From the NCBI GenBank assembly GCA_002796325.1, contig PCXA01000013.1, positions 1 through 64,000 of the forward strand: DNA of 64,000 nucleotides, read 5' to 3'. Shown here piece by piece: positions 17,904 to 27,608 of this stretch. This DNA is from Deltaproteobacteria bacterium CG11_big_fil_rev_8_21_14_0_20_47_16. Lineage in GTDB: Bacteria; UBA10199; GCA-002796325; 1-14-0-20-47-16. Every line of letters begins with the position of its first letter. The first letter of the stretch is position 1. The translations under genes and the position numbers were made by a program. The notes under the pieces were generated by a model that saw only the letters and a list, made by a program, of their open reading frames with translations, did not search any database and had not been told where the DNA came from.

Positions 17904-18599
17904 ATGAAACGGCCACGCATTGCCATCACGTGCGGGCCCAACATTGACAAACTCCCTCCCTACTTAAAAGCCCTTGAGGCTGCCGGTGCGGAGGGAGTTG
18001 TGTTTCAGGTGGGCTCTTGTACCGCAGAAGAAATTTTGAGTCAGGTTGACGGTATCTTACTCCCCGGCGGTGGCGATATTGACCCAACGCTCTGCGCCAC
18101 GTATCATCATCCAAAGGTATATGGCATTGATCGCGACCGTGATCTGTTGGAAAAGGACATTATACTTCTCGCACACGCCCAAATGAAGCCGCTTTTGGGA
18201 ATCTGTAGAGGTGAACAAGTCATGGCATGGGCCATGGGTGGGGAAATTTATCAAGATGTAGATGATGAAGCACCACCCAAAAACACCGCCAAAGGTCACA
18301 AGTATTTTCCAAATGAAGATTTTTCAATTATTGTGCATACGGTGTCCATTGCACCACAGTCGCATTTGGCTCGGATTTTGGGCACAACAGAAGTAGACGT
18401 TAACAGTATTCATCACCAATGCGTCGCTTCCGTTAAGCCGCCACTCTCTGTCGTTGGGACATCGCCCGATGGGCTGATTGAAGCAATAGAAGATCCACAC
18501 CATCCATGGTTTATTGGCGTACAATGGCACCCAGAATGGTTAGACTGGCGATCTCCCTGGAAAATGCTATTCGAAGATTTTGTAAAAGCCTGCAGTTAA
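17904..18599 (+). CDS. Class I glutamine amidotransferase-like peptidase C26 (PuuD-like)
   Basis: A 231-residue enzyme with nucleophile Cys in LGICRGEQ (residue 101) and the His-Glu pair in QWHPEW near the C-terminus, plus [12 protein letters not shown] near residue 50. This is the gamma-glutamyl-gamma-aminobutyrate hydrolase/folate hydrolase-like C26 group, which cleaves gamma-glutamyl amides. It starts five bases after the histone stop without a clear ribosome site of its own, so it probably shares the histone transcript. The substrate is open. Confidence 0.88.
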   Translation: MKRPRIAITCGPNIDKLPPYLKALEAAGAEGVVFQVGSCTAEEILSQVDGILLPGGGDIDPTLCATYHHPKVYGIDRDRDLLEKDIILLAHAQMKPLLGICRGEQVMAWAMGGEIYQDVDDEAPPKNTAKGHKYFPNEDFSIIVHTVSIAPQSHLARILGTTEVDVNSIHHQCVASVKPPLSVVGTSPDGLIEAIEDPHHPWFIGVQWHPEWLDWRSPWKMLFEDFVKACS

Positions 18600-19786
18600 A
18601 TAACACCAAACTTCTTGCCCACCTTTTTAAATGCCTCGACAGCGCGCTCAATCTGATCACGAGTATGTGCTGCTGAAATCTGGACACGAATGCGGGCTTT
18701 ATCTTTTGGAACCACGGGGTAACAGAATCCAATGACGTAAATCCCTTCAGTTAACAACTCTTTGGCCACCCCCACCGCCAACTTTGCATCACCCAACATA
18801 ATGGGACAAATGGGATGTACGCCCTGCGGAATTTTAAATCCAGCAGAGGTCATGGATTCACGGAAAAATTGTGTGTTTTGTTCTAAAGTGTCGTGAAGTT
18901 GCGTGGACTCTTCAAGCAACTCCAGCACCTTGAGTGATGCAGCGGCAACAGCAGGTGCAATACTATTCGAAAACAAATAAGGACGTGAGCGCTGGCGCAG
19001 TAACTCAACAATTTCTTTACGCCCTGTCACAAAGCCACCTGATGCACCACCCAACGCTTTACCCAATGTACTGGTCATGACATCCACACGATCTTGCACA
19101 CCATGCAACTCCGGAGTCCCTCGCCCGGTTTTCCCCACAAAACCGCTGGCATGAGAATCATCCACCATAACGAGTGCATGATAACGATCCGCGATGTCGC
19201 AAATCTCTTTCAAGTTGGCAATCACGCCATCCATCGAAAAGACACCATCAGTTGCAATCATAATGTTACGCGCACCACTGGCTTTGGCAGTGTGGCATTG
19301 GATTTCAAGATCAGCCATGTCGTTATTTTTGTAACGATAGCGCTTGGCCTTACATAACCGTACTCCATCAATGATGCTGGCATGATTGAGCTCATCACTA
19401 ATGATGGCATCTTCTGCAGACAAAAGGGTTTCAAACAATCCGCCATTGGCATCAAAGCAGGATGAGTACAAAATGGTGTCGTCTGTTTTGAAAAATTCGG
19501 CGATTCTTGTTTCTAATTCTTTATGCAAGTCTTGCGTGCCACAAATAAAACGAACCGAGGCCATACCATAACCATGTGTGTTCAAGGCATCAATCCCTGC
19601 CTTAACAATTGCAGGGTGATTTGCTAAACCCAAATAATTATTGGCGCAGAAGTTCACAACTTCATGACCATTCACCAAAATTTGAGGTTGTTGAGGCGAC
19701 GTAATAACACGCTCTTCTTTATACAAACCTGCTTCACGAATAGCCTTTAATTCTTGCTCAATATTCTTTTTAAATCGATCAAACAT
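18596..19786 (-). CDS. kbl: 2-amino-3-ketobutyrate CoA ligase (glycine C-acetyltransferase)
   Basis: A 396-residue PLP alpha-oxoamine synthase. The substrate-binding [16 protein letters not shown] and the PLP Lys in [15 protein letters not shown] are diagnostic. It converts 2-amino-3-ketobutyrate plus CoA to glycine and acetyl-CoA. It lies 11 bases after tdh on the same strand, the standard threonine-degradation pair. The stop overlaps the convergent C26 gene by four bases. Confidence 0.96.
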   Translation of the reverse strand: MFDRFKKNIEQELKAIREAGLYKEERVITSPQQPQILVNGHEVVNFCANNYLGLANHPAIVKAGIDALNTHGYGMASVRFICGTQDLHKELETRIAEFFKTDDTILYSSCFDANGGLFETLLSAEDAIISDELNHASIIDGVRLCKAKRYRYKNNDMADLEIQCHTAKASGARNIMIATDGVFSMDGVIANLKEICDIADRYHALVMVDDSHASGFVGKTGRGTPELHGVQDRVDVMTSTLGKALGGASGGFVTGRKEIVELLRQRSRPYLFSNSIAPAVAAASLKVLELLEESTQLHDTLEQNTQFFRESMTSAGFKIPQGVHPICPIMLGDAKLAVGVAKELLTEGIYVIGFCYPVVPKDKARIRVQISAAHTRDQIERAVEAFKKVGKKFGVI

Positions 19787-19797
19787 GAGAAACTCCT

Positions 19798-20841
19798 TTA
19801 CGGCTTCAGAACAATTTTCCCAGCTCGGATATTGCCAGGGGTAAGAAGTTCAAATGCCTCTTCTATTTTAGATAACGGCAATGTGTGCGTAATAACCTGT
19901 TTTAGATCTACACGCCCAGAAAGCAACAAATTGGCCACCTGATCCCAAGTTTCAAACATTTTTCGGCCATTGATCCCATTGATGCGAATGCCTTTAAAAA
20001 TAATCTCCTCTGAAAAATTAATACCAATTGGCTTGGATGGAATTCCAAATGCAGTAAAAACTCCACCTTTTTTAACAACCCGAAAACCCGCATGGATCGC
20101 AGGTTCTGCGCCACTCATTTCTAAAACCGCATCAACCCCTTCACCCTTTGTTGCATCCAGAATAATATCAGTGGGGTTGGTTTCTGAGGCATTGATCACA
20201 ACATCAGGAGCAAATTTGCGAATCAAATTGAGACGGTAATCTTGCATACCTACTGCAAAAATTTTGGTGGCCCCAAATGCACGTGCTACGGCTACGGCAA
20301 AAACACCAGTGGGACCATCACCAAATACCGCAACAGATTTGCCCACCACATTGGCTTCTGAAACCGCATAGACTGCATTACCAAATGGCTCCTGAATAGA
20401 TGCAATTTCCCAAGGGATGCTGGCATCGGTCTTAACACAGCACACTTCTGGCAACATCACATAGTCTGCAAACGCGCCATCACGATCCACACCCAAAATC
20501 TGAAGATTATTACAAATATGCATCTGGCCCGTACGACACTGATAACAATTCAAACAAGGAATATGGGTTTCACCTGCAATATGATCTCCCGGTTTGACAC
20601 TTTCAACTTGCGGCCCCACTTCAACCACTTCACCCGCAAATTCATGACCAAAAGTCATGGGCGTTTTAATGCGGCTTGCGGCCCAGTCATCCCAATGAAA
20701 GATATGCAAATCCGTTCCGCAGAGAGAGGCCGCTTTCACACGGACCAATACGCCATGACTGGTCACATCCGGAATGGGAATGGTCTCAAATGAAACCCCT
20801 GATGCAGGCTTCATTTTGCGAACGGCGGTCATTGTAGCCAT
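19798..20841 (-). CDS. tdh: L-threonine 3-dehydrogenase
   Basis: A 347-residue zinc medium-chain dehydrogenase. The catalytic zinc site is in [11 protein letters not shown] and [12 protein letters not shown], and the structural zinc Cys cluster in [15 protein letters not shown]. CGTDxHIxxWD is characteristic of Tdh. It oxidises threonine to 2-amino-3-ketobutyrate for kbl, giving glycine and acetyl-CoA. The ribosome site AAAGGA precedes the ATG. It is first in the tdh-kbl operon. Confidence 0.96.
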   Translation of the reverse strand: MATMTAVRKMKPASGVSFETIPIPDVTSHGVLVRVKAASLCGTDLHIFHWDDWAASRIKTPMTFGHEFAGEVVEVGPQVESVKPGDHIAGETHIPCLNCYQCRTGQMHICNNLQILGVDRDGAFADYVMLPEVCCVKTDASIPWEIASIQEPFGNAVYAVSEANVVGKSVAVFGDGPTGVFAVAVARAFGATKIFAVGMQDYRLNLIRKFAPDVVINASETNPTDIILDATKGEGVDAVLEMSGAEPAIHAGFRVVKKGGVFTAFGIPSKPIGINFSEEIIFKGIRINGINGRKMFETWDQVANLLLSGRVDLKQVITHTLPLSKIEEAFELLTPGNIRAGKIVLKP

Positions 20842-21227
20842 AATATAGTCCTTTTGTATGGGAACCCCTACGGGATGGGTGGAATTCGCTCAGAATCTCG
20901 CCGCCGTCAAGACAAAGATAAATTGCCTATTTATTAGGCACTTTAATTGGCAGAGTAATTTAGCCACGACTTTAGGCGACTAGATCACTGCGTTGAAGCA
21001 TCACTTACTCAGTTACGATTCAACCTGTGGATTAACTGTGATTTTTCAAGCAATATCAATCACCTACCAACGTTATCCACAGGGGGTATTAAAAAGTGTG
21101 AAAAAAAATTGTGCACGCACCACCTACATTTGCCACGATACCAGCAATCTACCCGTTTGCACACATGACTGGAGCGTGGTCTAAGGCGATCATTGAAAAC
21201 GCGGTTGCAAGACGAAGTTGCTCTTTG
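20842..21227. other. Intergenic stretch with two DnaA-box-like sites
   Basis: No protein gene is credible here. It holds the tdh leader at its left. A perfect DnaA box TTATCCACA lies at 21073-21081 and an inverted one-mismatch copy TGTGGATTA at 21026-21034. An A-rich tract (21091-21109) follows, then the upstream part of the structured RNA region. No clear promoter for that RNA was found. Two boxes are too few to call an origin. Confidence 0.45.
20905..20940 (-). promoter_or_regulatory. Possible tdh promoter with upstream palindrome
   Basis: Reading toward tdh, TTGACG (20910-20905) could be a -35 box, but no good -10 follows at 17 bp. Fourteen bases upstream lies the palindrome TGCCTA-5-TAGGCA (20924-20940), in the right place for an activator or operator. 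The promoter call is weak; the palindrome itself is exact. Confidence 0.3.
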
Positions 21228-21806
21228 AAATGGGAATCACAGGAGTCATCGTTTAGGGATCTCCGACCTGATCACTCTCTCAGCGAAAGCCAAGGAGGCG
21301 GGACAATTCTGAACGGTATGTGCAACGGTTAGCAGTGATGCGAATCGCCATACTGGGAACCGGAACCAAGAATTGCCAGTCTTCTGAAGGAGAAAGGACA
21401 CAGCGGAAAAAACACTAAAATGGAGGCAGATGTGCCGAATAGGCCGCTTCTATCGGGTGTGGCGCGATACCTCAGGAGGGCGAATCCAGCATCGAAAGAG
21501 GCTGGCTCTTTAACCTTGTAGGGGAAACAGTTCTGGAAGCAGGACTGTCGCCATAATCGAAAAAACCATAGAGGTGCAGGAAAATCCCAAGAAAGCACAG
21601 GAGAGAAAAGCTCGTGTTCCGCGAGCAAAAGTCTCCGGCAGCGAGATAAAGTAAAACACCCTGAAACAGACGCCCCTTCCTGGAATGGAGGCGGGCCAAC
21701 TGCAAGAGGGAATGAGGCCTTGAAAAAGGTTCTGCTTTATAACGATGCTTGAACGCTCTGGAGGGACAAACTATCCCCAAGCGATGACACAAGTGATTCC
21801 CATTTT
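21228..21806 (+). ncRNA. Candidate large structured non-coding RNA, about 580 nt
   Basis: The ends are exactly complementary over 13 bp (21228-21240 with 21793-21805). Inside them a second helix pairs GTCATCG (21245-21251) with CGATGAC (21782-21788), and a third pairs GGGAT with ATCCC (21256-21260/21773-21777), so the whole region closes as one domain. Internal helices include CAATTCT/AGAATTG (21304-21310/21369-21375), GGTATG/CATACT (21315-21320/21349-21354) and CCAGC/GCTGG (21487-21491/21501-21505). A 9-bp hairpin with GAAG loop lies at 21527-21548. A two-step hairpin near 21600-21636 has AAAA-type internal loops. A strong terminator follows at once. All open frames here are short, on both strands, and lack good starts. 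No known RNA family is recognised. The 5' end is set by the closing helix and transcription may begin earlier. Confidence 0.75.
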
Positions 21807-21841
21807 AAAACCCCTCTGGGTTCGCCCAGAGGGGTTTTTTT
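21807..21841 (+). terminator. Strong intrinsic terminator of the structured RNA
   Basis: CCCCTCTGGG, a TTCG tetraloop and the exact complement form a 10-bp stem (21811-21834) followed by seven T, and preceded by four A so it can extend further. It ends the plus-strand RNA. On the minus strand it follows the stop of the converging gene and may serve both. Confidence 0.93.
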
Positions 21842-22589
21842 ATTGGGATTGTTTTCGATTGGCTGCCTTAATTTCAGCAATGCCTTCAACGGTGGCACTA
21901 CCTGATAAAATTTCTTGCTCATCAAAGCGAACCATCCAAGGGTAGTGGTCTTTGGTCACAAGGCGCCACCAGGGGTCACCATTGCCACGCCAGGCATCAT
22001 ACACAATACCCGTTTTTAATGGCTGGCCACGCACGGTCCACACCAGCCCATTGTTCTCCAATATTTTATGCAAATGTGCCCCACCCCACCACCGTTCATA
22101 GACGTGATACGGTTTCTGAGGCAGGCCCGCCAACAACCCACGCACCCATTGATAGCACTGACCACCCTTTTTAACCCCAAAATTAACAAGCATATTGTTA
22201 ATGAGGGAAGAATGAACCATCTGAAATTCATCGGAAAGTTTACGTGTGATTTCCACCATCTGGATTGCAATATCTTGTGATTCTTCTTGGGCAATTGTCA
22301 GTTGATCTGATGGTAGATGAGCGGTCTTGGCAAGTTGATACAGGGCCTTCTGATAACGCTGCATATCACGCGCATCATCACGTAGCAATTTTTCGCGTTT
22401 GCATGATTCCGGAAATGTGCCACGCCCACGTGAGTCTTGCCATGCAATTGATTCCCTCGCAGGAAGATGTGCCATGCACTCATTGAGTTGCGCATTGCGC
22501 CCTTGCAGAAGTGTCTCGATGCGATCTGCAGAGAAGGCAGCCGATGATATGAAAAGCACTATCAAAACTAAAGGCCATTTCCAATTCAT
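21840..22589 (-). CDS. Secreted protein with possible Cys-His-Asp catalytic set
   Basis: A 249-residue exported protein (signal peptide MNWKWPLVLIVLFISSAAFSA). The mature part has a helical region, then KKGGQCYQWVRGLL, later HLHKILENNGLVW and YDAWRGNGDPWWR. This Cys, His and Asp order resembles papain- or transglutaminase-like folds in bacterial secreted cysteine hydrolases. The family is not recognised and catalysis is inference. An in-frame ATG at 22619 would add ten residues; I prefer 22589 because it gives a standard signal peptide. It is downstream of and possibly co-transcribed with the large repeat protein. Confidence 0.7.
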   Translation of the reverse strand: MNWKWPLVLIVLFISSAAFSADRIETLLQGRNAQLNECMAHLPARESIAWQDSRGRGTFPESCKREKLLRDDARDMQRYQKALYQLAKTAHLPSDQLTIAQEESQDIAIQMVEITRKLSDEFQMVHSSLINNMLVNFGVKKGGQCYQWVRGLLAGLPQKPYHVYERWWGGAHLHKILENNGLVWTVRGQPLKTGIVYDAWRGNGDPWWRLVTKDHYPWMVRFDEQEILSGSATVEGIAEIKAANRKQSQ

Positions 22590-22630
22590 GGAAATGGCCT
22601 TTAAAGAATCTATGTTCATATATCAATTGT

Positions 22631-25600
22631 TTACTGACGGATTAAAGTACAACCACCCCGCATGCTACTACCATAAGTGGCACCCGTTGGCGATACAGTT
22701 GGGTCACTCAATGTAACACCACCTATACCCGGCAATTCACCCGATTTACCGACTGCGCCCGTCAATGCTGAGCCTGAACCTCCAGAATCTGTACCAAACC
22801 CCACAACTTTAACACCGCCACCCACTGATTTACTCAAATTCACTTCAGCAGTAGCCGTTGCACCTGCAGGATCAGTGACAACCAGGCGAGCAGTATAGTT
22901 TTGATCTGTTGCTGCATTATCTCCAGCTGACTTCGCTCCCATAGATTTGGCAATAGGTGCATTGGCATTGATCTCGACATTTACAGCACCAGCTGGCACT
23001 GCCGCCGCTTCAGTTGGCCAATTGACAAATGGCGTCTCGCTGGTCACATCGCTTAAATAATCAGTGTGGTCCACTGGCTTGCCATCCACAATTTGCTCAA
23101 GCGTCCATTTATAGGTCAGATCTTCGCCTTCTTGTGTCTGAACCGTAGGCTTTAGCTCTGACTGTACATTTGAATCAGCATTTACCACATCAATCACATC
23201 AATGACTGGATTCAAATTTTGCTTGGGTAAGAAGTAAATACCCCCACTCATCAAGCAAAACTGATCAGGTCCGCCGTAATTATCTACATCCACCACAACG
23301 CATTGGCGCGCGCCTGGATAGGTCTCTTGTGGATCTACGGCTACACTGCCATCAACTTGCTCGCGTAACAACACGTTCTTATCACCATAAACGACCACAG
23401 CATCAGGCACTTTCCCAAAACCTTCAAACTTGTAAACAGTCGCATCCGCTTTGACATCATCTGTCATTAGTTTTGTAGCAACTTTCACACCAAATGACTC
23501 ATTCTTGATGTCATGCTTGGATTTGAGAATGATTTTTTTGGCGATTGTATCCTTTACGAGTTCCTTCGTATTATTAACATCCTTTTTCTCACACTCTGCC
23601 TGCGTTTTATCTGCGTACAAATGACAACTAACAACCATTCCTCCATCAGCCTTATTGTCAAATGGAACATTCATATCCACAACCACATGACCATCTTCTG
23701 CCGTTGTCACAATAAAGTCGTGAACCAATTGCTTCATCTTAAAGTTATCTGGGAATGTCCAAATTTTGGCATGAGATTTATCGGTTGATTCAGCAACATC
23801 AATGACTTCAATTCCCTTGAGATGGGTTTCGTTACTTCCATCACCATTTTGCTTCCCATCTCTGAAAAGCATTACTATCTTATTGTCTACAATTCCAAAT
23901 TCGTCACCGTACTTTGCATCTTCAACCTCAGGAATGGTATACATCATTCCTTCAACGCCCGTTCCCGCAAAATATTTATCAAAATCACACTCCACAGGAT
24001 CACCTTTGACAAGCTCTTCAACAGGCTTACCGTTATCAATGATTATTTTTTTGAACAACTTAAGCCCATCGCCTGTGAGTGCTTGAATCTTTTTATCCTT
24101 TTCGAATACCGTAGCCATCGTATAGCCATTTTTATCTTTACCAACAGGAAACATCAACCCTTCACCCTTACATAACAACCCCACTTTAGTCATCGGATCG
24201 ATTGGTGCAAAGAAGTCTTTTCCCATCATCCAAATCAGATGATTATTTTTCGCAATCTTAATCACTCCAATATAAACCTCATCTTCCTTTTCCTTGCCCG
24301 GATTTTGAGGTTTATTATTACTAGAGTAGATTTTCAATTTACTACAATCAAATATAGTAGATTGACAACCATTCGCATCAATACCAACAGGCTTTTCTTC
24401 TCCTGAAGTTGCATTATTTTCACCTACTGGCTTATCAGTTCCAGCAGCTGCAACCCCCAACTGGTTTTCCATACCAGCCGCAACAATGTCATTGCCACTG
24501 GCCACAGTACCAATATCCCGATTTAATTTTGCACTATATTCAACACCAGCAAGCTGATCATCACCTGAAGCAGCCGCACTATTAGCAGCAGTTGTTGCTT
24601 CAGCAGCAGTCCGTGCAGCAACTTCTGCTGCCAATCGTTCCGCTTCTGTTTGCTCCAAAGCATCTCGTATCCAACTATCTGGATTAACAGCACCATCCAC
24701 ATAACGTTCAGTGGCTGCCGCAGCAGCAGTCCGTGCAGCGACTTCAGCTGCCAACCGTTCTGCATCTGTTTGTGTTGCAGTTGTTGTATCCTGACGTGCA
24801 GCAGTTTCTGTTGCAAGGCGTTCACGCTCTGCAGCGGCTAAGCGATCTGCTTCTGTTTGTCGCGCAGCAACTTCTGCCGCCAATCGTTCTGCATCCGTCT
24901 GAGTTGCGGCTGTTTGTCGGGCAGCAGCTTCAGCTGCCAAACGTGCCCGTTCCGCCAAAGCCAGACGTTCACGCTCTGCGGCAGCTAAGCGATCTGCTTC
25001 TGTTGGGGTTGTTGTAGTGTTTGTTGTCGTAACACGTGTTGTCGGTGTATCTTGTCGGATAGCAGTTGTTTGGGTCGTTGAAGCAGAGGTTGATGTTGTA
25101 CCAACAGACAAGCGCGTTCCTTGCGCTGCGATTGTCGATGGGGTTGATATGCTCAACCCAGAATTCGATGCCACTTGATTCTCTGCAACAATTTGACTTC
25201 CACCTGAAGATGGTTCTGTTGCAATTTGCCGATCTGCAACGCTACCCACACTTGATGACTGAATGCTGGATGATTGAGTTACTGATTTTGCAGCTATCTG
25301 AGTAGATGGAGCTACTGTTGCTGTAGCTGCTGCCTCAACCTGGGGTGCTTCAACTGGAGCACTTGCTTCCTTGGCAGCCTCTAGCGCTGCTGGTTTTGCA
25401 AGCTCTGTATCCGGTGCCGGTGTGGGTGCAACTTGAACCTTATCATAGTTGAGAATATCTTTTGAAGCGACCGTTGCAGGTGGTGCCACAACAGTGGCGG
25501 GCACCATTGCATTGAGCGGTTTCGCTTCCTGTATACCATACATTTCCGGCTCAGGAGCCATTTGTTGAGGTGCAGCCTGTGGTGCCGAAGCAACAGGGGT

Positions 25601-26116
25601 TGGCGTACTTGGTACGGCTGGTGCCGTCTCAAACCCAAATGATGTCTTGCCTGTATCCGACCCTGTATTCACGGGCGACGAGGGTGCTGTCTTGGGAACA
25701 CCGGGAACAGTGGGCACAGGTGCTGTCACAAATCCAAACGATGTCTTTCCTGTATCCGACCCAACAGGTACTGGTGCTTGTGGGACTGATTTTGGAATAT
25801 CCGGAACGGCAGGTGCAGGTTCTGTCACAAACCCAAATGATGTTGCCACCGTAGTCACTGCTTTTGAAATTGCACCTTTGATTGCAGAAACAACAGATGA
25901 TGCGGCATTTGCAATTGACTCAAAAAGATTAGAGAGAACACCTGAGCCACCAGACGTCTGTTGAACTACTACCGGTCGATCAACCGTAGAACTGCCACTT
26001 GCTGATATTTGCGAAGATGGTGCATTGCGCACTTGAGTCTGTGCTTGTCCGGCCATCGATACCGTGGACATCACTAAACTCACACTCATAATTCCAACCA
26101 AAATATGCAGCCGCAT
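22631..26116 (-). CDS. Large secreted repeat protein ending in GCTLIRQ
   Basis: A 1161-residue protein with a signal peptide (cleavage near SMAGQA). Residues about 85-200 hold three copies of a Pro-rich unit with TSFGFxT. Next comes a Thr/Ala-rich stretch, then about residues 370-540 with repeats of (T/E)A(D/E)RLAAEVAAR that read as coiled coil. The C-terminal half is globular and beta-rich, including a PKD/cadherin-like segment around TYKWTLEQ near residue 1020. The protein ends GCTLIRQ. The GGGGAGG ribosome site supports the ATG at 26116 over the longer frame. It is probably a surface or envelope-spanning protein; no enzymatic motif was seen. Confidence 0.8.
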   Translation of the reverse strand: MRLHILVGIMSVSLVMSTVSMAGQAQTQVRNAPSSQISASGSSTVDRPVVVQQTSGGSGVLSNLFESIANAASSVVSAIKGAISKAVTTVATSFGFVTEPAPAVPDIPKSVPQAPVPVGSDTGKTSFGFVTAPVPTVPGVPKTAPSSPVNTGSDTGKTSFGFETAPAVPSTPTPVASAPQAAPQQMAPEPEMYGIQEAKPLNAMVPATVVAPPATVASKDILNYDKVQVAPTPAPDTELAKPAALEAAKEASAPVEAPQVEAAATATVAPSTQIAAKSVTQSSSIQSSSVGSVADRQIATEPSSGGSQIVAENQVASNSGLSISTPSTIAAQGTRLSVGTTSTSASTTQTTAIRQDTPTTRVTTTNTTTTPTEADRLAAAERERLALAERARLAAEAAARQTAATQTDAERLAAEVAARQTEADRLAAAERERLATETAARQDTTTATQTDAERLAAEVAARTAAAAATERYVDGAVNPDSWIRDALEQTEAERLAAEVAARTAAEATTAANSAAASGDDQLAGVEYSAKLNRDIGTVASGNDIVAAGMENQLGVAAAGTDKPVGENNATSGEEKPVGIDANGCQSTIFDCSKLKIYSSNNKPQNPGKEKEDEVYIGVIKIAKNNHLIWMMGKDFFAPIDPMTKVGLLCKGEGLMFPVGKDKNGYTMATVFEKDKKIQALTGDGLKLFKKIIIDNGKPVEELVKGDPVECDFDKYFAGTGVEGMMYTIPEVEDAKYGDEFGIVDNKIVMLFRDGKQNGDGSNETHLKGIEVIDVAESTDKSHAKIWTFPDNFKMKQLVHDFIVTTAEDGHVVVDMNVPFDNKADGGMVVSCHLYADKTQAECEKKDVNNTKELVKDTIAKKIILKSKHDIKNESFGVKVATKLMTDDVKADATVYKFEGFGKVPDAVVVYGDKNVLLREQVDGSVAVDPQETYPGARQCVVVDVDNYGGPDQFCLMSGGIYFLPKQNLNPVIDVIDVVNADSNVQSELKPTVQTQEGEDLTYKWTLEQIVDGKPVDHTDYLSDVTSETPFVNWPTEAAAVPAGAVNVEINANAPIAKSMGAKSAGDNAATDQNYTARLVVTDPAGATATAEVNLSKSVGGGVKVVGFGTDSGGSGSALTGAVGKSGELPGIGGVTLSDPTVSPTGATYGSSMRGGCTLIRQ

Positions 26117-26273
26117 GCGTACCTCCCCGTTGTCTTGATAATAACCTAGAGCAAGACGCGTGCCAGGGAGGTTGCCTTGCAACATATTGATATATATTTG
26201 TTTTTTTATTATTAAACTACGAAAATGGGTGAAGGATTACCAAGAGCGTCAGTATTTTCTCACCTTGAGAAGG

Positions 26274-27605
26274 CTATTTGATCTTCTTTTTGAATGCCTT
26301 ATTAAACTTTGCAGCATTCAGAGATTCTTTAGGATGCTTTTGTATCCACTGTATCAAAACCTCCTGAGCCTTGGATTTCTGATAATCGAGTGTGCTCGAT
26401 GCAACAGGCTCTTCCTCCTCTGATAACATGACTGGCTCTACTGGCTCTGATGATGACTTTTCATTCTTGGACTCTAAGTGGTGCCGTAAAGCCGATTCGC
26501 GAAAATTCCGACGTACTGGCGCTTTGCCAGGCGTATCACCAACCAAAACATCAGGCGTAATGCCTTGTGCCTGGATAGATCGTCCACTGGGTGTAAAGTA
26601 ACGTGCAATGGTTAATTTCAGTGCAGAGCCATCATCCAACTCCATGACGGACTGAACAGATCCTTTTCCAAAACTTTGCGTCCCCATAAGCAGCGCGCGA
26701 CCATTGTCTTGTAGGGCACCAGCAACAATTTCAGATGCAGACGCTGACCCACCATTAATGAGAATAATGATAGGATAACCGGGCTCTGTCCCCTCACCAG
26801 TTGCAATGCGGCGATCGATTTCTTGACGACGGCTTTCGGTGGTTACGATAGTACCTGCCGATAAAAACAGGTCCGACACATCAACAGCCTGATCTAAAAG
26901 ACCACCTGGATTGTTACGTAAATCCAAAATCAAACCATTGAGCGAACCATTCTTTTCCATATCGTGCAACGCATCGGCAAGATCTGCACCGGTACGTTCC
27001 TGAAAACTGGTAATGCGCGCATAACCAATGCGATCCGGCAACAATTCGGCGCGAATGCTCGGCACCTGAATTACCTTGCGACGTAGTGTCACATCAAATG
27101 GATGTTTATTCTCATCCCTCTGTAATGTGAGCGTCACTTGAGATCCGGAACGCCCACGCATCATCCCAATGGCTTCACCCAAATCAACATCCCGCGTTGA
27201 TTTACCATTAATTTTAATGATGCGATCACCTGCTTTAATACCCGCGTGATCTGCCGGAGACCCTTCAATAGGGCTCACAATAGTAATTAATCCCTTTTTA
27301 ATTGTCACTTCAAGTCCAACACCGGCAAAACGGCCGCCAGTTTCCATACGCAATTCTTTATAAACCGCCGGTGACATAAATACCGAATGAGGATCCAAAA
27401 CATCCATCATACCGCGAATAGCACCTCGTAACAGGATTTGATCGTTCACGGGCTCCACATAGTTGGTTTCAACTTGCTGCAAGACACGACTAAAGGTGTG
27501 AAGAGTTTGATATCCCTTGTCCGACAAGGCCCAGGCGGGAGTAGTCATGGCGCTACATAAAACAACAATGAGAATTTTTCGCATCATGGCTGCGGCGCTT
27601 AACAT
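26274..27605 (-). CDS. C-terminal processing peptidase (S41 family)
   Basis: A 443-residue periplasmic protease with a signal peptide (cleavage near PAWA). The PDZ domain has GVGLEVTIKKGLITIVSPIEGSPA, and the S41 catalytic domain carries NGGSASASEIVAG with the nucleophile Ser and SFGKGSVQ with the general-base Lys. It is a CtpA/Prc-like protease acting on envelope proteins or peptidoglycan regulators. It starts three bases after the murI stop. Two later Met codons (residues 7 and 8) are alternative starts. Confidence 0.93.
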   Translation of the reverse strand: MLSAAAMMRKILIVVLCSAMTTPAWALSDKGYQTLHTFSRVLQQVETNYVEPVNDQILLRGAIRGMMDVLDPHSVFMSPAVYKELRMETGGRFAGVGLEVTIKKGLITIVSPIEGSPADHAGIKAGDRIIKINGKSTRDVDLGEAIGMMRGRSGSQVTLTLQRDENKHPFDVTLRRKVIQVPSIRAELLPDRIGYARITSFQERTGADLADALHDMEKNGSLNGLILDLRNNPGGLLDQAVDVSDLFLSAGTIVTTESRRQEIDRRIATGEGTEPGYPIIILINGGSASASEIVAGALQDNGRALLMGTQSFGKGSVQSVMELDDGSALKLTIARYFTPSGRSIQAQGITPDVLVGDTPGKAPVRRNFRESALRHHLESKNEKSSSEPVEPVMLSEEEEPVASSTLDYQKSKAQEVLIQWIQKHPKESLNAAKFNKAFKKKIK

Positions 27606-27608
27606 AGA

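Noticed and set aside
21329-21792. Short minus-strand open frames in the structured RNA region
   Set aside because: They read Phe, Ser, Leu and Arg rich nonsense, lack ribosome sites, and run against the direction set by the terminator.
21228-21806. c-di-GMP-I riboswitch or Bdellovibrio merRNA-like element
   Set aside because: The GCAAAGCC and CCTAAACC type core of GEMM riboswitches was not found; the architecture is larger and different.
24520-25020. Microsatellite-like GCAGCAG and GCTGCC repeats
   Set aside because: They encode the Ala/Glu/Arg coiled-coil repeats of the large secreted protein, so they are coding repeats.
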